Source: Lactifluus volemus
Taxonomy: Eukaryota > Basidiomycota > Agaricomycetes > Russulales > Russulaceae
Length of the DNA stretch: 64,000 bases
Direction: 5' to 3'
NCBI GenBank assembly: GCA_022376515.1
Contig: WTXI01000065.1
Span: 62,001 to 126,000 of the forward strand
A program made the translations under genes and the position numbers. The notes under the pieces were generated by a model, which did not search any database, was not told where the DNA came from, and saw only the letters and a program-made list of their open reading frames with translations. Positions 24,366-36,740 of this stretch are shown piece by piece. Each line of letters begins with the position of its first letter. The first letter of the stretch is position 1.

Positions 24366-27300
24366 CTATGGTGTCGTGCGTGAAGGGTGGCGTGCCAGCG
24401 TCTGACCCGTGTGGCGCGCCTGGATGCTACCGAACCGCTGCAACTCTTCCGCCTTGACTCGTACTTTTTGGCCAAAGCCAACCTTGCGCGCAGCACGGCG
24501 AATGAATGATGTCCGGTTAGAGTACAGGGACTCATGGATCGACGCGACGCGCGATGGGGCACGGATCATTGGGACACCACCACCTTCAGCCAAGGCACGA
24601 GTAGCAGCAGCCGTGGCCATATTGTGACGGTTGCGGAGGTATTTGATCACCGTGGCCTTCATTCCGAACTTGATCCCATCGAGAGGAATGAACCAAATAA
24701 TATTCTGCCAGGCAACGTCAGGATGCACCATTAAAGTGATGAGGAAAAAAGTTCGTTACCCAAACCCAGACGATACCAATCCAGCCGCCCGAAATCTTCT
24801 GGATGCTCGTGAAGCCCCAATTGGCGAAACCAGCAATGATCGAGGACACAAGCTGCGCTACACAGAAGGCACCCATCAACGCGTACGACGGACGCTCCAT
24901 GAAGAAGAATCCGTGAGAACGAGTAACGAAGATGAGGGCTTGGGAGATTATGGCGACTTGGAGGTAGACGATGGTGTGTAGTTGCTTATCGTTGTGGTCA
25001 ATCTGGCCAGGCGGAGAGTTCAGACTGACATTGAACTTGCGCTGGAAGAAGTCCGACTCGAGGATGACAATGACGAGAACAACCCTATGGAGACAATCAG
25101 AATGCGGTGAGGAATATAAATTCACAGAAGCAACGCACGTGGAAAGTGTCAGATAGATGCCATAGGCTACAGCATAAGCAAAAATCTCAGCCAAGTCCCA
25201 ACTATCTGGTGTCGATGATGGAAGTACACGATCGACGGAGAGCGTCATGATGGTGCCATCATTGAGCAATGCAATGATAAGGACCATAAAGGGAGGAAAT
25301 TGGAACTTGTAAGAGAAAACGAGGATAGCGAAGCAGACGACAATACGGATCGTGACGGCACAGGCATAGATGGAATAGTTCCGCATGCGTTGGAAAATGA
25401 TACGCGAACCACGGATGGCATGGACGATGGTTGAGAGACCGGGCTCAGTCAAGACGATGTCAGCAGCACCACGAGCGGCATCCGTGGCACCTTCAACAGC
25501 GATACCAACATTGGCACGCGAAAGGGCAGGGGCATCGTTGGCGCCATCACCGGTCATAGCGCAGAGATGACCAAGACTTTGGAGGCGCTTGACAATCTCA
25601 AACTTGTGTTCCGGGAAGACGCCGGCAAATCCATCAGCATCCATGATCATTTCGTCCAAGGAGTTAAATTGGCTGCCCGGGGGAGGTCCATCCTTGAGTA
25701 CCTTGGCGGGATACATGTGGTCACCAAGACCAAGTCGACGACCGGTCTCCTTAGCAATGGCAAGTTGATCACCAGTGACCATCTTGACCTTAACACCGAA
25801 CGCGAGAGCATCTTCAATAGTTTGTTTGGTATCTTCACGGGGAGGATCGAAGATGGCGAGAAGACCAACGAGTTCAAAACCGTTGCCTTCAGCATCGGCG
25901 TCTTCTCCTTCGAGCTCCTCATAGGCGACGGCAAGGGCGCGGAGACCACGAGACGCAAATTCCTCAACGTCAGCTTCAAGACGGTTCTCAATTTCATCGG
26001 TCTTGTTACGTGTGCAGAGTTCAATGATGATACCGGTCATACCCTTCGTGACACGCTTCAGCCTGCCAGATGACTCCTCGCGGTAGGTAATCTCGGTCCG
26101 CTTGTCAACAGGATTGAAAGGCTTGAAGTCCTGGAGTTTGATACCCGCACGAGCCCGGGCCGTATCACCAAGAGCACCGACTACAGATGCATCGATGGCA
26201 TCCTGGTTCTCGGTTCGAGATGCGTATGCCGCGAGTAGGATAACATCGTCAGCTGAGAATGCAGCATAGGTCTTGATGGTGGATCGGTCAATGGTGAGCT
26301 TGTTCGTCGTGAGAGTTCCGGTCTTGTCAGAACACAAGATAGTGACACCGGCAAGCTCTTCAATGGCAGTGATACGGGTGACAATGGCCTTGTAGTTGGC
26401 AAGTTGCTGGGCACCAACGGCGAGAGTAACGGATAACACGGTAGGCATGGCAATAGGAATACCGCCGATCAAGAGTACGAGGATGTTGTCCAGACCGGAG
26501 CGGTATGACCAACGGAAGCCAGCATATAGCACGAAAATCTCAGCGACGACGAAAATACCGATGGCGACAAGGCAGAAAGAACCGATCTGGGCCAGAATCT
26601 TCTGCAAGTGGCCGGTGGTGTCATCGTCCTGACCAACAAGCGACGCGGCGCGACCGAAGAAAGTGTTGACACCAGTAGAAATGACGACACCTTCAGCCTC
26701 ACCCTGTTTGCAAGTTGATCCGCTATAGGATCCAAAATAAGAACAAAACTTGCGATAGGGGTGAAGACCAAACTCACGAGAAGCACTGGTCCCCCTCCTT
26801 TTTCGATACAGGGAGGGACTCGCCGGTGAGTGCTGCCTGATCGATGGATACGTTGATAGATTCGGTAAGACGACAGTCAGCGGGAACGATGTCACCGATT
26901 TTGAAAGCAATCATGTCTCCAGGTACGAGCATGGCTGATTCAATCTCGACCCAGCTACCATCGCGCTTAACTTTTGCTTTGGGAGCAAGTGAGTCCATGA
27001 GAGCCTTGACAGCATTTCCGGCACCACGCTCCTCGTAAAAACCAATGGAAGAATTGACAAGTAAGAGAGTGGTGATACCAGCAAAGTCCTGCCAATCAGG
27101 CGCACGATGCTCTCCGTTAGACAAGGCGATAGCAACGAGAGCAGCAGCCTCCATGACCCAGGAGAGAGGATTCCACATAAAACTCAGGAACTGAAAAAGC
27201 GGCCCCTTTTCAGTCGGACAAGTAAATGCGTCAAATATTGAAAACTGACCTGAAGAAACGGGTTCTGTTCCTCCTGCTCAAGCTTGTTTGGGCCAAAAAT

Positions 27301-27704
27301 TTCCAAACGACGCTGAGCTTCCTGAGTTGAAAGACCTTGGTCGTTACATTGAAGGAGCGCAAAAACGTCATCGATGACGATGGTCTCTAGGTCGACTTTT
27401 TCCTTATCATAGAGGTCGTCCGCTTTGAGTTCGATCTAGAGAAATTTGCAAATCAGAAAATTTCTGAAAGAGGAGGCGGATAAGCCGTACCCTTGACATA
27501 TCGACAAGGGCGCCTAAGATAAGAACCAGATAAGGGTAGGAACAGGCGGAAAGTCAGTTGTGAGAAATACGCACTGGTTGCTTTGGGTGCATCATCATGA
27601 CCAAAATCCTTGTACTCGCGTTTCCTCTTCTCACCATCATCGGGAGACTGGTCGTCAGGTATTTTGGGGGGACCTGCTTCCTTTTCTACGATTGGCTGGG
27701 ACAT
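24366..27704 (-). CDS. Plasma-membrane H+-ATPase (P3A-type proton pump)
   Basis: The pump exports protons with ATP and sets the membrane potential that drives nutrient uptake. The real start is the ATG at 27704 ([14 protein letters not shown]). The actuator loop with LTGES lies near 26830, the phosphorylation site [13 protein letters not shown] near 26320, the hinge [20 protein letters not shown] near 25540, and membrane segments continue to about 24730. The C-terminal regulatory tail ([20 protein letters not shown]) ends at 24366; in yeast Pma1 such a tail holds the pump inactive until phosphorylated. Introns near 27180-27250, 26712-26775, 25085-25140 and 24720-24775 rejoin the frame, for example VWVW to [10 protein letters not shown]. 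The long central exon is typical of this highly expressed, well conserved gene. Confidence 0.95.
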
Positions 27705-29423
27705 GTCCACCAAAGTGTGGAGGGTGAAAGGAGGAGCGGATTACTGCAGGAAAGCCCCTGGCAGCGGAGAGGGGACGAAGTTGAGGAAGAAGCAGAGCGG
27801 GGATGGGATGGGATGGGAATTTGCCAGTCAAGGGATCGGTCCTTTTTATTTACCGTTCACGTTTGAACCAACTTATCCTTTATTTTTTTATTTTATTTTC
27901 TCACGGTTCAAATCAACAAAATCAACAACAAATTGTCCTAGCACTGTCCCAGCTCTTCCCTCTCCCGATTTATTGTCCAGTGCTCAGCCCTTTACCAGCT
28001 TTTATTCCACACCTTCTTATCCGTCGGCCACCAATGCTTCTCCTGTTGTTTCGGAGTTGTCTCAACGCCCAAGATAAAGGACCCCGCTTTTTAAATGAGA
28101 CTTCTATTTGTGACTAATTAGGCTTCTTCACCTGCTCACATGGTTTTGTTAATTGATACGATTCGACAAGCCAATCACACCTCTGCCTTCGCTAATCGTG
28201 ATCGCGATCCTCCGGCACTCCCGCCAGAGGAGCACACAGTTTGCCTCGCAGGACGGTACTGCGTCATAGACCTGTCTGACCCCTCGTTGCAAGTCATGCC
28301 CCATTAGTTCTCAACTCTGTTGTAGTTACAGTGACAGTTCGATGGACAACAAACTCAATCACATCATAACAGCCACCTCGAGCACGTCACGCCGACGAGA
28401 GTTGTCGTCGGTAATTTATGTTTTTGAGAGATGAGAGATGTTATATTAGCACACCAATCCTCCCGCTCCGACCCTCCGAGGTGACAGTGTTGTGGTTATG
28501 CATAGAATCACTTTGCCTTGCAGGCCATGTCAGCGGCGCAAGGCGCAATTTCGTTGAGCCGGACTATGCCGACGATAGCCGGTTGGGGGCACTGGGCTGA
28601 GCCTTTTACGCCGTACGCTCCGGTTTGTATGAAAGTTCAGCCCCCTTCTCAACCGGGCCTTGCTGGCAATCCGTGCACTTGGCTGGGTCGCACGAACTCC
28701 CCCCCAGTCCTTCCTCTCTCTCACACATACACACTGCCAGCAACGGTCATGACTGTTGTAGTAGCCCCCTAAATACCATTTATCCCACTTATCCAGAGTT
28801 GTGACATGTTGACGGGTGGATTGATGGGAAAAGACAGTATGTATTCGGTTGCATGACGGGCCATCATGATGAAATAATACAGTGCGGAACGCTCTGCGAG
28901 ACTGTTCCATGTGTTCACACAGTCCTGTGTCCCTGCCCGCCCGTCCCGAATCAGGTCCCTGAGACCGACTTGACAAGTACAATGGGCAAGGGTCCGCACG
29001 AACCAGGAAAAAATGGCTGTAGTACGAACGGCTGTCACAGTTCTGCTTTAGAGTGGATACCTTGTCCTACGCTAGTCTGCCGCGTACAATCTGCCAAGGG
29101 AAGCTAGTGAAGGTTCGTTTCCGCATCACACGCTCGTTGCTGTCCCCCGGTTTCCTTGGCATTCCTTATCCTACACACCCGCTGCGCAGTTTGAAGTGAC
29201 AGAAACCACGCACAAAAGACTCCCGCAACGTCGACTGGCTAAAATTCCTCAACAGTGCCCGTTGACTTATAACGCCCGACGCCCCCGCCGCCTCCAACAA
29301 TCAAAAAAATCAATCATCTATCATCCACCTTCCACAAAACCCTAAAAAAAGCTTGGCACATGCGGTGCTGCAATCCCTAGTTCCTATAGCACAATTCGCG
29401 TGGTAATTTACCTTTGCCTTTTT
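27705..29423. other. No recognisable gene; H+-ATPase promoter side
   Basis: The first few hundred bases are the promoter and leader of the proton-pump gene. A GGGAT repeat occurs near 27803-27817. The rest contains only short frames without domains. Confidence 0.45.
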
Positions 29424-29609
29424 CTATCGGAAAGCACTCGGACCACCACCACCATTGAAAGCGTCGCAGGAACGAACACATACTCCGACGTGATGCGCAT
29501 CATGAGATAGAAGATGATGCGAGATGGAAAAAAAACATACTTTATCATGTTTCCTTCTCTTTTTGGTTTCTTTAGCCTTTCTCCGTCGCGCGCCGTTTTT
29601 GGACGCCAT
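29424..29609 (-). CDS. Short hypothetical ORF, basic N-terminus
   Basis: An ATG at 29609 opens MASKNGARRRKAKETKKRRK, a strongly basic stretch, for 61 codons. A GTATGT after the basic part (near 29540) could start an intron leading to a hydrophobic segment in another frame (FVPATLSMVVVVRVL). I do not recognise the family and it may not be a gene. Confidence 0.25.
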   Translation of the reverse strand: MASKNGARRRKAKETKKRRKHDKVCFFSISHHLLSHDAHHVGVCVRSCDAFNGGGGPSAFR

Positions 29610-30327
29610 CGTTGACGGGGCGCCACGGGGCGCGGAGTACAGTAAGCTACGGACAGCGAAGCTGCCATCTACAGTACAGTATTCGCACTAAGAGCTCAGG
29701 TGCCAACGAGCGCCCCGCCGGACATCGGCGATACTCGTCAGTCGTGAAACTTGGCGTGCCAGGAAACAGGGAGGTCTATGTCCTTCCCTGGCTCCTGTCA
29801 CGTAACATTGGGTTGGTAATACTGTAACATCATCATTGATCTCCGCACAGGTTTGACCCCGCCCAAAGTCCCCCTGTCGCCCGGGACTTGATGGAAGTTA
29901 CAGTATATATGCAATGTATACTGCTACCATGGATGCTAGATGCTAGGCAGCGGCAAGGAGGCCAATTTTGTGTTTACAGGTGCAAACGGATCCCCGTGCA
30001 GCCGATCTCATCCGAGATCACGTAACGTGCTTGATGGTGCATCAACAGCTACTCGAACGTTGGGACCTCGATTCCACAATTCCACATTTGCATGGAGTCT
30101 CAGTCGGCAGTCCGGAGCGAAGAAGAGGAGCCTGCTGAGGGTGCAGGAGATAACTCCGGATAACGTGCTGGATTATGAGGGTGGACACAGTAGACTCGGA
30201 GTCTTGCTCGGAGTTGGAAGAGGGGGGTGGGGGCGATGGAATGCCGTTTGATAACTCATACTCGGACAACTTCGGACTAGGCTCGGAGGCCACTGAGGGC
30301 GCCGAGGTACGTGAGTTGGAATCGCTG

Positions 30328-30564
30328 TTACTCCATGACCAGCATGGCTTTTTGCATGGTGAAATTTTCGAACGCCTCGGCCTTCATCTGTACTGTAAAG
30401 CCTAGTACAGTAATGGGTACTCCGCTCAAATTTATGGTCGAGCTAGCTATCTTGAGCAATGCTGCCGTGGTGCTATCAGCATCGAGCAGCGATCCTTTTT
30501 TGCCGTTCAGCAGCCGTGCCTGCCGCCAGCTGTAGGCTCCCAGCGCTTGTTTACGAGGGCACAT
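30328..30564 (-). CDS. Hypothetical ORF
   Basis: An ATG at 30564 opens 78 codons (MCPRKQALGAYSWRQARLL...). A TATAAATA lies at 30581-30588 on the same strand, close to the ATG. A second open frame continues downstream near 30293-30042 (SEPSPKLSEYELSNG), so a spliced gene is possible, but I found no clear donor and no domain. Confidence 0.25.
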   Translation of the reverse strand: MCPRKQALGAYSWRQARLLNGKKGSLLDADSTTAALLKIASSTINLSGVPITVLGFTVQMKAEAFENFTMQKAMLVME

Positions 30565-30602
30565 GATGATTGTGTGTTCTATTTATATGCAAGGGCCCAC
30601 TG

Positions 30603-30790
30603 TGACGGCAACGAACAACGAGCTAAGTGGGGGTGCGCAACTCGCCACTATTATTAACCAAATACCACATTTCCGCGGATCCTGGCACCTTCGGTTTTCG
30701 AAACCGATCCATCCCCCCTCACACACAGTTCATTTTTAGGCCACATGGTAATATAAATGCTAGCTGTTTGAAGCAGAAAAGCTACCGTAG
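30603..30790. repeat. Dispersed repeat of about 190 bp, copy 1
   Basis: The sequence from GTGACGGCAACGAACAACG to GAAGCAGAAAA recurs with few differences near 36970-37145. Both copies sit shortly before a condensin-subunit fragment, so they moved as part of the same duplicated segment. Confidence 0.7.
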
Positions 30791-31183
30791 TGCCACCGAG
30801 GTCTTTTTTGAGTAAACAGTAATGTAATCCAAAAATTGCATAAAAGCATGGGAAATATGGACGGTCCATCTTAGGAGGAGATGTGTGCCCTCCGAAGAGG
30901 GGTTAGCATAAATTTTCGGGCGCCCTGGCGGACCTGTGGCGAATCGAGTGGCACCGATTTCATGCAGCATTTCACGGAAGCGAGACCGTGCGACCCTCCA
31001 TTGATATATACGCACAATTTCCGTGATTACACTTATAAGGACCAACGTAATCTGCAAAAGCAAAATCAGATAGATGGTAATCGGATTTCCGCTCACGCTT
31101 GCCAGTGCCTCCTTGCCTGAACATAAATTGGTATATCGGACGTGACGGGTGACTGTGACTACACGTGATGGAACATGTGACAG

Positions 31184-31600
31184 ACGCGTGCAAAAACGCG
31201 TCTTGGGACTGGCAACAAAGGCCAACGACTGCCAGATGAATTTGATCTCTAGGGGGAGCTTCAGGCTCTACAAGATTCGGTGAACTATTTTATACGCCAT
31301 GGTCATGATATGCGATCGCCATATGGACGATTTGCTTCAACGTGTGTCGCAAACGCTTTTTACTAAGATCCTCCACTCATCATTTATTACAGAGGCTGTC
31401 CGAGTCATAGCAGAGTCTTTCGAAGCAGTCACATCTCCAAATACATATCGTGTTCTTTTCTTAAATGTGTCGATGCCGTGCCCGGTATCTTGATGGACAA
31501 ACTCCTCGACGTCATCATTGTCTGCAGAGGTCAATGCTGCCGCGCACGACATCGACCACGAAGACCAACAGACATGCAACCCCTTCGAAGACCCCTTTGC
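31184..31600 (+). pseudogene. Condensin subunit 1 gene, 5' fragment, copy 1
   Basis: This is a broken piece of the 5' end of the gene seen at 45860. Recognisable parts are the upstream sequence with two ACGCGT boxes (31184-31189, 31196-31201), then DDLLQRVSQTL, SSFITEAVRVIAESFEAVTS near 31390, PGILMDKLLDVI near 31480, and AEVNAAAHDIDHEDQQTCN near 31525. The first codons are damaged by a deletion (ATGAATTTGATC in place of ATGGCGAGTGAATTTGATC), and frames shift between the blocks. After about 31600 the similarity ends and unrelated sequence follows. Confidence 0.65.
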
Positions 31601-31844
31601 ACTACCGTGCTCTTTCTCTCCAGATCCTTCAACTTGGGCAAAAGTGCCTCGTTCACTAATCTTGCGTTGGGTGGGGAAAGGTTTGGTGGCTGGGATGTCG
31701 AACCCTGCCTGTGGTCATACTCTTCTAACCTTTCTCACTTTCGCCGATGCGGCTTTTATGAGTAACTAGCCACCAATTCTTTTTTCCACTTTCGTGCTGA
31801 GTACAGTCACAGTGAGACTCAATTTTTTGGGGTGAGTTCTCCCG

Positions 31845-32262
31845 AGATTCAAACAAGCCTGTAGAAAATGTCCTGCTTCGACACGTCTACGCGTTGACAA
31901 TCAGCCCGTACTAATTTTCGCGCTCGCGTGCCATGTTGACCTCCTTCCTTCTCTCCGCGGCGACCCACGAACTGGTCATGGCCGTAGTCACCAAGATGAT
32001 CAGGTGCGCTCCAGCCAAACCTCCCTCATTGTTTATTTGTGAAAAAATTGATTTGTTCGAACGTGGAAACAGATTGTATATCTTTGTGCTGCAATTCATC
32101 CAGTTTCCCATGATCGCTGTCGCACATTCGCTAGCGATCAAGCGTAAAAAGTTCTTCGGCAACGCGATGATCCGGTTGGCGTTGTATGCGGGGTTCCCGC
32201 ATAGCGTACGTCTTTTACTGATACTTTGTCTCGTGTCGGGCTTTATCTTTCGGGGATCGTAA
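31845..32262 (+). pseudogene. Sterol O-acyltransferase (ARE/SOAT) 3' fragment, copy 1
   Basis: ARE enzymes esterify ergosterol in the ER membrane. The fragment carries the MBOAT C-terminal part: VENVLLRHVYA near 31870, then MLTSFLLSAATHELVMAVVT near 31933 with the His of the active-site segment, and FIQFPMIAVAHSLAIKRKKF near 32095. A stop interrupts the piece between HVYA and the MLTS block, and the N-terminal two thirds of the enzyme is absent, so it is not functional. Confidence 0.6.
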
Positions 32263-33153
32263 AGTACTGTGTCTTGCAGTGTCGCTTAACACCGAGGTAA
32301 TAACGTTTTGAAAAAGGCGCCCTGTCTTTATTCAAGCGTGAGGTGGTCAAACTCGGAAGCTCGAGTTACCGAAAGTGAACCAGGAACATATGATTATCGA
32401 ATATCACAAACGTGACCTTGGTGCCCGCTGAGCGTGAGATGACGCAGACGAAGGTGTCCTTAGAAGGCGGCACAGGCTCATGGTTACCTCAAGGCTCAAC
32501 GGATCTCAACCTCTCTCAGACTAGATGAGAGACACTCAAAGTGCGGGATCGCTCAAAGGAGCTCGTGGAACTTCTCGCCGATGTCGATGGAATTCGTCAA
32601 GAGCTATGCAGCGGGGGCCTCATGAATTCATTTATGTGGCGCATGACGAAATTGGCGAATCCCGTCCGTGAGTCCATGTCATCGATCGTCCTTCAAATCG
32701 GCGCAAGCATGATAAGTCACCCACCGACCCGTGAGGGGGAATGGATGTCCAGTTCTGTGTGTATGCCCCGAACCTTGTCTTCATCTCGCTTGCATGGGAT
32801 TTCTTGAAACAGGGCCCTCTTATGCGTGCACCAACGATCCGGAGGAATAGCGCGACAATGGAGTTGATAATGATCTAATGACGGTAACAAAACAACCCCG
32901 ACGGCGAACTGTCATGTCACACACCGGAAAGTTTGCGAAAAGAAGGCAAGCATACAGATAGATGGTGGGGGTGAACTTTCAGGCTTGCCGAGCGCCTTCA
33001 GAAGGGAAATGTCCAGACGGTAGCATGTCGACTAAGCGAAAGGGAAGCCCAGAGTTCCCCCGAAAGTGTACATCATACCGTGAAAGAGGGCGATTATGGC
33101 AACGGTTAAGAGAAACTGGCAGAAGGAAGCAACGTGATACTGTAGGTCGTAGA
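32263..33153. other. No recognisable gene; left end of the tandem duplication
   Basis: Sequence from 32519 on (AGACTAGATGAGAGAC) is matched from 50046 on. Part of 32300-32510 also resembles the NLR 5' flank at 38380-38600 and 57500-57790. No coding function was recognised. Confidence 0.4.
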
Positions 33154-33777
33154 CTACATGGCGAACCCACGGACATCTCCAACTTTTAAGTTCTCAGGAT
33201 CATCGACAGTGACCGTAAACGCAGGTAATAAGCCGATCTCCTTCTCTTTTGACGGACCTGTCTGAGGCTTGAGCACCCGTGAGTTTGTTAACGCCGATAC
33301 GTCGTAGAAAATTGGTCGTGGACATACTAGTGACTTATGATCGTTGTCATTGACATCTCCCTCATGTGCAGAGCTAACCCTCAACGCATGCTCAAACAAA
33401 CATACTCTGTGCGCCACTGGTACCCCAGCCGTCAAACCTTTCCCCACCCAACGCAAGACTAGCGAACGAGATAATTGGAGGCTGATCGGGGGGAAGCCGG
33501 TGAATATGATGCGATGGGAGTTGCTAACTGTTACAGATGGAGCGCTGAAGGGAGCACGAAAGGATGGATGTGAGGTTTGTTGGCATAGTGTTAGTCCCAC
33601 TCTGGATGATGGCGAAGGAGATGGCAGACTTGTATTTTCTGTGGGCTGAGTGGGGACGCCGGATGTGGGCGTGAGGGGGAGGGAGAGTGCGTTAGAGCAG
33701 AACTCGCAGGTGGGGATGAGATAGAGGGAAGAGTTGGAGGAGCAATTCTGGAGGAACTGGCTCAGAAACTGGCTCAC
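33154..33777 (-). pseudogene. Open frame of unknown function, duplicated
   Basis: A 207-codon minus-strand frame stays open (SQFLSQFLQNCSSNSSLYL ... GLLPAFTVTVDDPENLKVGD) but has no ATG near its start. The related stretch in unit B (51180-50579) is broken into shorter frames. The end slightly resembles the start of a PX domain (F-x-V-x-V-x-DP...VGD), which would suggest a sorting-nexin remnant; this is weak. Part of it is also found, in the opposite orientation, near 37580-37770. Confidence 0.3.
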
Positions 33778-33829
33778 TGAGGGGGGGGATGCTGAAAGTA
33801 GACGACTGGGAGAAGTTTTATGGCGGGTC

Positions 33830-34740
33830 TGTCTCTACACTTTTCTCTAAACTGGGATACCCAGGAGGTGATGGGTTTTGTTGCTTCCGCGTGCTTGATG
33901 ATGTTCTTCCTCCGACCATTGACCGGTTGGCGCTGGTGCGTCGGTTGGCGCTTCTGGGTACTAGTAATTGTTGTTGCTATGTTTTAACCGTCAGAGGACC
34001 TGTAAAACCCTGATTCATCAGAGCCATTATGCAAATCGGCAGTATCATACCTGCGGCGCACATGCAGGACTATGCTGCCCCGAGCACAGCCGCGATTGTC
34101 TGTACATGTGCGAGCCGTAGTTGCTGGTGGTGCTGACGATGCATCTCGGCTCAGCGGCAGATTTGGACAGGTAGAGCGCGGCTGCTCTGCAGCGCCAGAA
34201 AGAATTGCTGGATCTCCGCTTGATGTTGTCGATGATCTCTCGGGACAATGGAAAAGTCGGTGCGGACGTCATCTTTCCCGCCTGCAGGTAATTGGGTAAG
34301 AGAGTCTGCGCACAAGCATCCGAGTTGTCAGTTGATGGCGATATAAAGAGAGGTTTGGTACCTGAGGCCGACTCCGAGTCTGGAATTCGGTTGGAGTGGA
34401 ATCCTTCGTCTGGCCATCGTCATCCCAGACCCACTTCGCCAGTTCGATCAGGCGACGCAGAAAATGACCTTGTTGAGCAAATCTCTGAATACAATCATCG
34501 CAGTGGGTCAACCGTCCGGCAACCGAGGCGTATTGACTGCCAGTGCGACGCGGAAAGTCCGATTGTCGATGATGTTTGGGATTTTTTGAGAAGGAGGCTC
34601 GCGAACTTCGGCCTCGGAGAGGTCTTTCGACAGGTTGGTTTGCTTCTAACTTACCATGAAGCGGCGTGGGGAAGAAAAAGGTGTTTGTCGATTGGAGAAG
34701 TGCGAGGCACACGACAACGGGACGAATCCGGTTGAGCGAT
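33830..34740 (-). pseudogene. Unidentified duplicated remnant, unit A
   Basis: Minus-strand frames share blocks with 51210-51960 in unit B: QQGHFL-RLIELA, TSAPTFPLSREIIDNI, and sequence around MILPICMM/TIAATI. The blocks lie in the same order in both units but frames differ between them, so the gene is probably broken. I do not recognise the family. Confidence 0.35.
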
Positions 34741-35349
34741 GACATAACCACCCCAAGCCCCTTTGGCCTAAATTATCCGTGCAAGTGCCCAATGCCACTG
34801 CCCTTCGCAGGCCCCGCGCCCAAATAACATAACCGGGTCAACTATTGTACTGGGCGATAAGAAACCTGAGAAGGCGTGGCATCTCATCCACTCGTAAATC
34901 ATCCAGATTCATAGATCTCAGCCCTTGCTGCGGAATATTCAGAGCTCGAATTGGAGCTGGTTAGCTCGGGCCCACAACGCGTGCGCTGCCCGCATATGAG
35001 CTCGAGTTTCCCCGCATACAATGGTTCATCCTGGTCACTGCGTTGGGTGTTTGCGATTGATTTTACCCGCAGAATCTGACCCCTATACGTGTTTGAAAAG
35101 ACTACCTTTGTTCTGCTTTATACTATCATCGAGACGTTCATTTTACCATACACTAATCCGAGCCCGGTGCAGTCCTTCACGAGGACTCGGATGTTTGTTC
35201 TTAGAATCTACACTCTATAGCGCAAAATGTCTACATGTAACAAAGACATGCTCAGTCGCGTAAATTGGTCCAATTAACACGGCTTCGTGGCGGGGTCAAG
35301 TAAAATGTATTTAAAGTGGGGGTGTTTGGGGTGGGTCGACGACGGCGGG
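34741..35349. other. No recognisable gene
   Basis: The stretch is matched at about 52600-53165 in unit B. Only short frames occur. Confidence 0.4.
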
Positions 35350-36220
35350 AGATCGCCCGAGGTGTTTAGCTGTGGTCCTCTGGGGGCCGGCTTCGGGGCC
35401 GGACGCATGCTTGCGTTTCTTCGATGAACTTCGTTAGCGCTTCCCCACCCTTTCTCATCCCGAGGAGATGTTGGGTGATAGCATGGGTGAGGCCTGTTTG
35501 AGAATGCGTTCGCGTGCCGCCCTGAAGCGGGGGCTAGTGCAGAATGATGTCACTGGGGGTCTGGATGTCTATCAGCCTACACTGGCAGTCGTGTGGGTCG
35601 GGTAGCGCGGGGTTGGTGTCTCGCGTTGCAACTCGCCTGTGAAGGCGTGTTCCGTTGAGTAATCTGATGGCTGTGCGAAAGACTGGCCGTGTGGAGTTGG
35701 CAATGCCCAGCATAAAGTCTGGAGGTTGGCCGGAAGGGGGTCGGTGGAGGGTGCGGTAGGCTGGAGCTATTATGGTGGGGGGCGGGGTCTGTTGTAGCCG
35801 CCGCCGCTTCGGTCGCGATTTGTTGGAGACGTTTCAGGGGTCTGAAGCTGGCTGAGTCCGGGACCCAACGCATTGAGACCGAGGTGGCGGGATGTGTAAA
35901 GAGGATGTCTGCCATTGTATCGCAGACGACTTTGCATGCGGTTGCGTCACGGTTGTCGTGCCTATCGGTGATCTGACACCAAGTGATGATGTTATGGTCA
36001 GCTATGTACATGATTACAGATTGGACGTGGGATGTTAATAGTAGCTGGTTTTGGGCCATTTCGACTGCATCTGCCAGAGCCTGGAGGGCCGTGTCCCTAT
36101 GCGAGGCCGCTGCGCTAAGGATGGTGGGCTGTGTGACTTGTCATTGATTGAAACCAATCGAGGCCCCGGTCCAGAGGGATCTATTCTGGCTCGGGTTGGG
36201 GCCCATCGCCACCGCAATAA
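35350..36220 (-). mobile_element. LINE retrotransposon 3' remnant, unit A
   Basis: Minus-strand frames give an RNase H-like stretch (VIMYIADHNIITWCQITDRH ... WVPDSASFRPLKRLQ, 36010-35830) and then the C-terminal region typical of fungal LINE polyproteins, clearer in unit B. Reverse transcriptase and endonuclease are absent, and frames are broken, so it is a dead, 5'-truncated copy. It was duplicated with the unit and did not insert twice. Confidence 0.5.
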
Positions 36221-36740
36221 ATCGCCAGGTGGTCATTTTGCTCGTAATGCCTTTTTTGAGATAACTTAGATTCCATTTGGCTTTTCCGTTCGGCTCCTCG
36301 TGTATGATCGTGCAGCGATCTCTCGGGAGGGGGGTACATCTGTGCCACGGGGGCGGTCTAGCGTAGGGGGGGCCGGCTGTCGTGGGACGGGTGGCTCAAG
36401 CGGCGGATACATGCCAAGTGTCCGGCTGGTTGGGTAGCCTGGGCAGAGGGATTACGCTTCCCCCATCGGCGCGCCAAGGCGGCCCAGCTTTTGTAGGCGG
36501 TTCTGGGGGGATGGCAGTCAGCTCCTATGCTTCCTCTGGTTTATTCCATATGTCATATCTTAGCACAGACCCACAACGTGACTGACAAGATACTCTCAGA
36601 GTGTACATGCAATGGATTCGCAGAGTTTTTGTAACGTGAACCCTGCCTGTGGTCTCAGTTTTTCGCAGATCGCGGCTTTTATGAGGACTGGGTAACTAGC
36701 CAATTGGTGCTGAGTCCGGTCACAGTGAATTTGGATGAGA

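Noticed and set aside
30782..31225. 147-codon minus-strand frame with hydrophobic stretches
   Set aside because: It has no ATG at its start, overlaps the 5' flank of a condensin fragment, and shows no family resemblance.
32979..33182. Continuation of the 33154-33777 frame as a PX-domain sorting nexin
   Set aside because: Downstream frames do not show the RRYSDF or PPxP motifs expected of a PX domain.
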